From Flavobacteriales bacterium UBA6969 (GTDB taxonomy: Bacteria; Bacteroidota; Bacteroidia; Flavobacteriales_D; Sanyastnellaceae): a DNA stretch of 11,806 nt. The stretch lies in assembly GCA_002448555.1 (NCBI GenBank), contig DJYV01000146.1, positions 1 to 11,806 on the forward strand. The letters run 5' to 3'. Positions within the stretch are counted from its first letter, which is position 1; each line of letters starts with the position of its first letter. The position numbers and the translations under genes were made by a program. The notes beneath the pieces are model-generated. The model worked only from the letters and a program-made list of their open reading frames with translations, did not search any database and was not told the DNA's origin. Positions 6,695 through 11,806 of the stretch are shown in pieces.

Positions 6695-8476
6695 CTACTG
6701 GATGCTGGTGTCTTTGAGCCATTTGCGGTAGGCATCGAACAAGGTGGTCTGCGCCACAAATCCAATGTACCGTTCTTGGTCCACGACCGGGAGAAACACC
6801 GCGTTGGTCCGTTCAAACGCCCGCATCACGTGTTCCATTTTGCCGGTCGCCTGAACCGTTGCTTCTGGCAAAACCATGAGCTCGTGCACCTTGAGTTTGT
6901 TGTACAAGGCCTGGTCAAACATCACCTCACGCACGTCTTGCAAGTCCACCACACCGAGCAGGTGACGGTGGCGGTCCAACACCGGGAACAGGTTGCGTGA
7001 GCTCCGCTCGATGATGGGAATGAGCTGGCCCAACGTCCAATGCGGGTTCAAGATTTCAAAGTCGGACACCACCATCTCGTCCAGTTTCATCAAGGTGAGG
7101 ACCGATTGGTCCTTGTCGTGTGTCAAGAGCTCCCCGCGTTCCGCCAACTCTCGGGTGTAGACGCTGTTGCGCATCCACCATTTTGACAACTGAAAGCTGA
7201 TGCCAGAAGTCAGCATAACCGGCACGAACAAGGCGTAGCCACCGCTGACCTCAGCCGCGAGCAAAATGGCCGTCAAGGGGGCGTGCAGCACCCCGGCCAG
7301 CAACCCCGCTATTCCCGCGAGCACCGCATTGCCAATGGGCATCGACCACATGGGGCCCATCCACCCGGAAACCAAGGCAAACTGGTACCCGAGCAACCCT
7401 CCACAAAAAATCGCAGGGGCGAACACCCCTGCCACCCCACCGGCACCCAACGTCACCCCGGTGAGCAAGGGTTTGAGTGCCCAAGCCAGCATCAGAAATC
7501 CAACCAAGGTCCACCCTTCCGGGTCAATGCGCCGCATGGACATGTCGGAAGCCAGCACCTCCGCATGCCCCTTGAACAAGGCATTTACCACCTCGTATCC
7601 CTCCCCGTACAGCGAGGGAAAAAGCAGGATGGCCCCACCAATTACAGCGCCTCCTGCCCAAATCCGAAGTTTGCTCGAAGGGAGCCAGCTCACCGCGGCA
7701 CTCGCCCCGAGGTACAGCCTCGAAAAAACCACGGAACCGGCGCCGCACAGCGTCCCCAACAAGACGTACAAGGGAAGATTGGCCATGCGGAATGAATCCA
7801 GGTCTGGCGGGGTCAAAATGTTGCCATCCCCCATCAGCGCGGTGGCCGTGATGAGCGCTGTCAGCGAGGCGAGCAAGAGCGGAACGAGCGAAGAAGCCGT
7901 CAGGTCAATCATGATGACCTCGACCGCAAAAATGATGGCTGCGACCGGTGCTTTGAAGAGCGCTGCGAGCGATGCAGACGCCGCACAGCCGATCAACAGC
8001 AAGCGCCGGTTGAATGTGCGTTTGGTCTGCCTCCCTATTTCGGAACCAATGGCTGCGGCCGACTGCAGCGAAGGTCCTTCCAAACCACCCGATCCCCCCA
8101 ATCCGACGGAGAGCGAGCTGGTGATCAACGGGGCGAACATCCAGGTGCGTTTGATGCGACCGTGGCGTTGGGATAAGGCGTGCAAGATGCTCGGAACGCC
8201 CGGACCCGGGTGCTCCCCACGCAGCCAATTCCGCACCACCCACCGCGTGGCCAATAGACCAATCAAAGGACCAATTCCCAGCCACCAACTCCACGCCGAC
8301 CACGCCGCAAAACCCGACATGCCGTCGTGCAATCCGCCTACGACGCGTTTCAACAAAACCGCAAACAATCCGGCGGCCAAACCGGTGAGAACCGCCCAGC
8401 CCAAAAGCGCCCGATCGGAGGATTTCCAATCCGAATCCACCGCACTTACAATCCACTTGCGTAGGCGCCTCTCCAT
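6695..8476 (-). CDS. ClC-family anion channel/transporter with C-terminal CBS pair
   Basis: This 593-residue inner-membrane protein has hydrophobic helices from about 24 to 432 and two cytoplasmic CBS motifs at about 466-520 and 527-588, which in this family bind nucleotides or gate transport. The three anion-site signatures are present in altered form. GPGVP at 91-95 has Pro92 where E. coli ClC has Ser107. GLEGP at 131-135 keeps the external gating Glu133 but has Leu for Arg. GVFAP is at 350-354. Tyr440 (SVYTREL) aligns with the anion-binding Tyr445. In FAVEVIM Glu186 aligns with Glu202, but the proton-path Glu203 is replaced by Val187. A Pro at the central Ser is known from nitrate-preferring plant CLCa, so the ion carried may not be chloride. 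It converges on the hydrolase with 3 bases between stops and diverges from the stress protein gene. Confidence 0.95.
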   Translation of the reverse strand: MERRLRKWIVSAVDSDWKSSDRALLGWAVLTGLAAGLFAVLLKRVVGGLHDGMSGFAAWSAWSWWLGIGPLIGLLATRWVVRNWLRGEHPGPGVPSILHALSQRHGRIKRTWMFAPLITSSLSVGLGGSGGLEGPSLQSAAAIGSEIGRQTKRTFNRRLLLIGCAASASLAALFKAPVAAIIFAVEVIMIDLTASSLVPLLLASLTALITATALMGDGNILTPPDLDSFRMANLPLYVLLGTLCGAGSVVFSRLYLGASAAVSWLPSSKLRIWAGGAVIGGAILLFPSLYGEGYEVVNALFKGHAEVLASDMSMRRIDPEGWTLVGFLMLAWALKPLLTGVTLGAGGVAGVFAPAIFCGGLLGYQFALVSGWMGPMWSMPIGNAVLAGIAGLLAGVLHAPLTAILLAAEVSGGYALFVPVMLTSGISFQLSKWWMRNSVYTRELAERGELLTHDKDQSVLTLMKLDEMVVSDFEILNPHWTLGQLIPIIERSSRNLFPVLDRHRHLLGVVDLQDVREVMFDQALYNKLKVHELMVLPEATVQATGKMEHVMRAFERTNAVFLPVVDQERYIGFVAQTTLFDAYRKWLKDTSIQ

Positions 8477-8540
8477 GCGACAAATTTCATCAGAATCATC
8501 GGTAAAGAACTACCTTCGCTGAGAAATTGATCAACACCGA
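8477..8540. promoter_or_regulatory. Divergent ClC / universal stress protein promoter region
   Basis: These 64 bases separate the two divergent starts and must hold promoter elements for at least one direction. On the plus strand TACCTTCG (8511-8518) is one mismatch from TAnnTTTG, with a weak TTTC at 8485-8488 some 22 bases upstream. This would give a short leader of about 16 bases before the ATG at 8541. The minus strand shows only a two-mismatch box, TAGTTCTT, about 19 bases after a TTG. No clear operator palindrome is visible. Confidence 0.3.
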
Positions 8541-9374
8541 ATGGCACAACACCGCATCCTCGTCCCTATGGACTTCACTTCTGTGAGTGACATTGCCCTC
8601 GAACACGCCATAGTCGTCGGAAAGGCGTTTGAAAGTGAAATCATGTTGCTCCACATCATCGGCTCCAAAAAGGAGATGACCGATGCCCGTTTGCGCATGG
8701 AAGCCTGGAATGAAAAAGCCGCGGCTGCGTATCCGCACACGGTGCGAACAGCCGTCCGAATCGGCTCAATCTTTGAGGACATCGACGACGTCGCGGTGGA
8801 GCAAGACGCCAACCTCGTCATCATGGGCACCCATGGACTCAAGGGCATGCAGTTCTTGACGGGCGGTCGTGCCTTGCGCATTGTCACCAACTGTTCCACG
8901 CCGTTCATCATCACCCAAGAGCGTGGCATCAAGGATTCCGGATACGATGACATCGTGGTCCCGCTCGACCTGCACCAAGACACCAAGCAAAAGCTATCGA
9001 CGGTCGCGGAGATGGCCACGTACTTCAACGGCCGCGTGCACATCATCAGCCCCGCGGAGACGGACGAATTCCTGCAAAATCAGCTCAAGCGCAACATTGA
9101 ATTTGCCAAAGAGTACTTCGCCGAACGCGGCATCGAATACACCGTCAAAATCTCCGAACACAGTTCCGGCTCATTCGTGAAAGACGTGGTGCGGTATGCC
9201 GCCTCCATCGAAGCGGATTTGATCAGCATCATGAACCTGCACGAGAAGAGCCTCATGGGCATCCTCGGTCAGACCTACGAGCAGCAGATCATCACCAACG
9301 AAACACAACTGCCGGTGCTCATCATCAATCCAATTGAGACCCGCGTCATCCGCGGTTCCGTTTTCGCACAGTAA
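8541..9374 (+). CDS. Tandem universal stress protein (UspA family)
   Basis: This 277-residue cytosolic protein is made of two Usp domains. The first (about 4-126) begins HRILVPMDFT with Asp11 at the nucleotide-binding position. It carries GTHG (96-99) followed after nine residues by Gly109, close to the ATP-binding pattern G-2X-G-9X-G-(S/T), except that the final Ser/Thr is Arg110. The second domain (about 136-264) begins DIVVPLDL and ends TQLPVLIIN, but lacks the glycine loop (MNLHEKSLMGILGQ), so it probably does not bind ATP. Tandem Usps of about 280 residues are common in Bacteroidota and tend to respond to stress or growth arrest; the target is unknown. The gene diverges from the ClC gene (64-base gap) and converges on the phosphatase gene with 4 bases between stops. 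Confidence 0.93.
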   Translation: MAQHRILVPMDFTSVSDIALEHAIVVGKAFESEIMLLHIIGSKKEMTDARLRMEAWNEKAAAAYPHTVRTAVRIGSIFEDIDDVAVEQDANLVIMGTHGLKGMQFLTGGRALRIVTNCSTPFIITQERGIKDSGYDDIVVPLDLHQDTKQKLSTVAEMATYFNGRVHIISPAETDEFLQNQLKRNIEFAKEYFAERGIEYTVKISEHSSGSFVKDVVRYAASIEADLISIMNLHEKSLMGILGQTYEQQIITNETQLPVLIINPIETRVIRGSVFAQ

Positions 9375-9378
9375 GGGG

Positions 9379-11175
9379 TCAAACCCGCACGCCAACGACC
9401 AATACGTCGTCCACTTGTTCTTCCTCTCCTTTCCAATCGTGAAAGGCCTGGGCCAACGCGGCTTCCATTTCGTGGCTTTCGAGCGTGGCAACATGCACCA
9501 ACAGCTCGCGGAACCGCTTTCGCATGAACTTCTTGCCTTTGGGGCCTCCGAATTGATCGGGGAAACCATCGGTTGCGGCAAAAATGACATCTCCACTGAC
9601 CAGCGGCAACGTCTGCATTTGGTACTGACGCGTGCCCGGCTCGAATGATGCAATGGCCATCTTGTCGGGCTTCAGCTCCTGCAGCATTCCCTTGCGCACC
9701 AAGTAAAGCGGGCAGTTGGCACCACTGTACTCCAATTCCATACGCTCCATGTCGATGCTTACGAAAGCGAGGTCCATGCCGTCGTTGACCGCGTCATTGC
9801 CTCCCTCCCCAAACCCGCCCGGGCGGAGCAGCGCACAAGCGGAGCGATTGAGTTGCTCCAGTACGCGGTCCGGCTGGGTATAGACCTTGGTGATGCGCTC
9901 CAATGCGTGGTGTCCAATCAGGCTCATAAAAGCCCCTGGCACACCGTGGCCCGTGCAGTCGATGGCGGAAAACATACGCACGCGGCCCACGGAGTGAAAC
10001 CAATAAAAATCCCCGGACACCCCGTCGCGGGGTTGGTAAAAGACCGCGGACGAATCGAAGACCTTCGCCCGGTCATTTTCCGAAGGCAAGATGGCTTGTT
10101 GAATGCGTTTCGCGTAATCGATGCTGTCGCGCAGATCGCCGTAAAGTGATTCGACCACGGCTTTTTGTTCTTTGACTTCGGCCGTGCGTTGATCGACTTT
10201 GGCTTCCATCTCGCGTTCATTGTTGGCGAGGTCATCGCGCATTTTGAGGATGGCCTGTCCCAGCGCATCGTCCTCACTCAGGGGGCTGTATTCCGCTTCG
10301 AATTGGCCTTGACCCACTTGCAAACTGAATTCCCGGGTCCGGCTTAAGCCGTCTGCCAGCCGGTTCACCGCAACGGCCATCTCACCGATCTCGTCCCCCG
10401 TGGCTTCGACTTTTTTCTCGAGTGGAGCTCCTCGACCCATGTAAATCAAGGCCCGCTTGAGTTCCCCGATGGGCCGGACGATGGAACGCGTCACCCACCA
10501 AGCGATGATCAAACCGAGGATCAAAATCCCCAATGCTACGTTTCCGGCGTAGAGCTGCAACTGGGTACCCAGCGCGTCCATCTGCGCCGTCGACGCCCGA
10601 AGCGCGTTGGTCTGGGCTTCCGACATGGAATCCATGTGGCGGCGGATCGACTCCTTAAAGGCCGGGATGCTCGAACCGTCCAGCGCATAATACTCCGCGT
10701 CCATCATGGCGATGGGATCTTCGTATGCCTGAAACGTCGGCAGCAGCCGCATGATTTCACGGTACACCAAGAACACGTGCTCAATGTCCCTGCTCAACGA
10801 ATCGAATTGTGCTTGGAGCGCGGGGTCTGACCAGTTGGACACCAAGGGCAGCAAGGCCTGCACTTGCTGGGGAATGTCCTCGTCTATCAGCCGCTGCAGC
10901 TGGACCTTTTCGGGATCGAGTGGCCCAGATTGTACAGAGAGCCAGTGCCGGATCAAGATGCGCGTCTCGCTCACCGATCGGTCCAAGGCCTCGAGTTGCT
11001 GAATGCTCGGCGTCAACACGCCATCGATGTGCCGGCTGAGTTGTTGGCTTTCTTCGAGGGTACTGCGCGTCATCAAGAACAACGCCCCTACGGCCAACCC
11101 AAACACGCCGAAGCCAACGGATATGCGCCATCCGATGCCCCATTGGATTTTGCGGGGTGCCGACGTGTGAATCAT
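9379..11175 (-). CDS. Membrane sensor with HAMP and SpoIIE-type PP2C phosphatase domains
   Basis: This 598-residue inner-membrane signalling protein has a first membrane helix at about 16-36, a helical periplasmic sensor region (37-208) resembling a four-helix-bundle, and a second helix at 209-229. HAMP follows (IVRPIGELK, with DEIG at 261-264), then a linker that looks like a second HAMP unit (about 282-316) and a coiled coil (about 315-350). The SDYAKRIQQAIL-like segment (SIDYAKRIQQAILPS, 351-365) introduces the phosphatase domain. Metal-binding acidic residues are visible in VSGDFYWF (Asp389), AIDCTGHGVPGAF (Asp406), NDGMDLAF (Asp468), ATDGFPDQF (Asp536) and QVDDVLVV (Asp589/590), so it is probably active. 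SpoIIE/RsbU-like enzymes usually dephosphorylate Ser/Thr on STAS anti-anti-sigma proteins, but no such partner or kinase is encoded nearby. It lies 40 bases after the TPR gene and may be co-transcribed with it. Confidence 0.93.
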   Translation of the reverse strand: MIHTSAPRKIQWGIGWRISVGFGVFGLAVGALFLMTRSTLEESQQLSRHIDGVLTPSIQQLEALDRSVSETRILIRHWLSVQSGPLDPEKVQLQRLIDEDIPQQVQALLPLVSNWSDPALQAQFDSLSRDIEHVFLVYREIMRLLPTFQAYEDPIAMMDAEYYALDGSSIPAFKESIRRHMDSMSEAQTNALRASTAQMDALGTQLQLYAGNVALGILILGLIIAWWVTRSIVRPIGELKRALIYMGRGAPLEKKVEATGDEIGEMAVAVNRLADGLSRTREFSLQVGQGQFEAEYSPLSEDDALGQAILKMRDDLANNEREMEAKVDQRTAEVKEQKAVVESLYGDLRDSIDYAKRIQQAILPSENDRAKVFDSSAVFYQPRDGVSGDFYWFHSVGRVRMFSAIDCTGHGVPGAFMSLIGHHALERITKVYTQPDRVLEQLNRSACALLRPGGFGEGGNDAVNDGMDLAFVSIDMERMELEYSGANCPLYLVRKGMLQELKPDKMAIASFEPGTRQYQMQTLPLVSGDVIFAATDGFPDQFGGPKGKKFMRKRFRELLVHVATLESHEMEAALAQAFHDWKGEEEQVDDVLVVGVRV

Positions 11176-11216
11176 GTCGGCAATTTAACGCGGGAAGGGC
11201 AGCTTTTCGCGCCGAC
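11176..11216 (-). repeat. Inverted repeat spanning the TPR-phosphatase gap
   Basis: GTCGGC (11176-11181) and GCCGAC (11211-11216) are perfect six-base inverted repeats bounding the 40-base spacer. They reach from the first base of the TPR stop to the base just before the phosphatase ATG, with short CGCG sequences inside each arm. In RNA this could fold into a weak stem near the start codon. There is no T run, so it is not a typical terminator. The match could be chance. Confidence 0.25.
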
Positions 11217-11806
11217 TACTTTTTCTGGAGGAGCGCCTCAATCTGGCGTTTGTATGCATCCGAAGCCTCCGGTTGCGAGAGGGCGTAATGCACAGTCATC
11301 AGGCCCTTCAGCGTTTCCAGGCGATCCGGCCGCCGCTGGTGCGCCTCTTCCATGGGCAGCAGGGCTTGCTCAAACAGCCCCACGCAGACGTCTTGAATTT
11401 CCATCAATTCAAACATGGACGTTTCGTGGTTGATGCGCTTCAGCTGGCGCACCCCGTGGTTGTAGAGCGTAATGGCAAGATTGTACAAGGTGGCGTAATG
11501 CGCTGGAGCATGCGTGAGCGATGCCTCGTAATGGGCGATGGCACCGTCGAAGAGCATTTGTTCTTCCGAAGTACCTGCATACCGCTCTGTTTCGAGGAGG
11601 TTGGCATGTGCCTGGCCGAGGTACCGGTGCAAATCCGCTCGCTGCTCGGTCACATCATACGCTGAATTGAGCGACTGAAGAACCGATTCGTAGCGGCCCA
11701 TCAACCCCAAAATCTCGGGTTCCGCCCCAAGGGTAAATCCTTCCACGCGTTCGATGGCATCGCGGAAGTACGAACGCCCCAAAAAATCCAAGGCATCCCG
11801 CGCAGT
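11216..11806 (-). CDS. TPR-repeat protein, C-terminal part (start outside window)
   Basis: The frame is open to the right edge and ends with TAG at 11216, giving the last 196 residues. An in-frame TTG at 11791 is not needed as a start, because the preceding codons (TARDA) read through to the edge and the protein appears to begin upstream. It is rich in helices with tetratricopeptide pattern: AIAHYEASLTHAP (about residues 88-100) leading into ATLYNLAITLYNHG, and LFEQALLPMEEAHQRRPDRL followed by ETLKGLMTVHYAL near the end. The closing ETLK...ALSQPEASDAYKRQIEAL resembles a family of Bacteroidota TPR proteins of roughly 400 residues, often exported. TPRs mediate protein-protein contacts; the partner is unknown. 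The gene lies upstream of the phosphatase on the same strand. No catalytic motif is seen. Confidence 0.8.
   Translation of the reverse strand, partial: TARDALDFLGRSYFRDAIERVEGFTLGAEPEILGLMGRYESVLQSLNSAYDVTEQRADLHRYLGQAHANLLETERYAGTSEEQMLFDGAIAHYEASLTHAPAHYATLYNLAITLYNHGVRQLKRINHETSMFELMEIQDVCVGLFEQALLPMEEAHQRRPDRLETLKGLMTVHYALSQPEASDAYKRQIEALLQKK

Noticed and set aside
7266..8522. 418-codon plus-strand reading frame antisense to the ClC gene
   Set aside because: It is rich in Pro, Ser and Ala with no domain, and mirrors the codon-position bias of the real gene. The ClC frame has full family motifs and membrane helices.
1..11806. Mobile elements, CRISPR arrays, tRNA or rRNA genes, or a defence cassette
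   Set aside because: No transposase, integrase, direct-repeat array, cloverleaf or rRNA-like sequence was seen; almost all bases are assigned to housekeeping, envelope, transport or signalling genes.

Overview
The window looks like a GC-rich chromosome segment from a member of the Bacteroidota, probably a gliding or T9SS-bearing lineage of the Flavobacteriales/Cytophagales type. Three things point there. A PorG/DUF6089-type gene sits between nadK and uppS. The order CBS protein - nadK - porG - uppS - bamA, with pdxJ and an alpha/beta hydrolase diverging from it, is from memory a typical arrangement in this phylum. There are also TAnnTTTG-like promoter boxes and few strong Shine-Dalgarno sequences. 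The window is almost fully coding: nine or ten genes are intact or nearly so, two run off the ends, and no gap exceeds about 70 bases. I see no tRNA, rRNA, CRISPR array, insertion sequence, phage gene or broken gene.

Left part (1-5123, minus strand): a probable five-gene operon read right to left. It encodes a CBS-pair protein with an ACT-like tail, NAD kinase, the T9SS outer-membrane protein PorG, undecaprenyl-diphosphate synthase (UppS) and the outer-membrane assembly factor BamA, which is cut by the left edge. PorG/UppS and UppS/BamA each overlap by ATGA. The theme is cell envelope construction: lipid carrier synthesis, beta-barrel insertion and a secretion-system component, together with NADP supply.

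Middle (5187-6691, plus strand): pdxJ (pyridoxine 5'-phosphate synthase) overlaps a YbfF-like serine hydrolase by ATGA. This pair diverges from the CBS operon across 63 bases that carry candidate promoters for both directions.

Right part (6695-11806): a ClC-family anion transporter with C-terminal CBS domains (minus strand) diverges from a tandem universal stress protein (plus strand). Further right are a membrane-bound sensor with a HAMP domain and SpoIIE-type PP2C phosphatase domain, and the C-terminal part of a TPR protein whose start lies outside the window (both minus strand). The two convergent gene pairs are separated by only 3 and 4 bases.

I found no clear previously undescribed system. 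The most interesting points are the selectivity and proton-pathway residues of the ClC protein (Pro in place of the central Ser, Val in place of the internal Glu), the CBS plus ACT-like protein directly upstream of NAD kinase, and the SpoIIE phosphatase without a visible anti-sigma partner.
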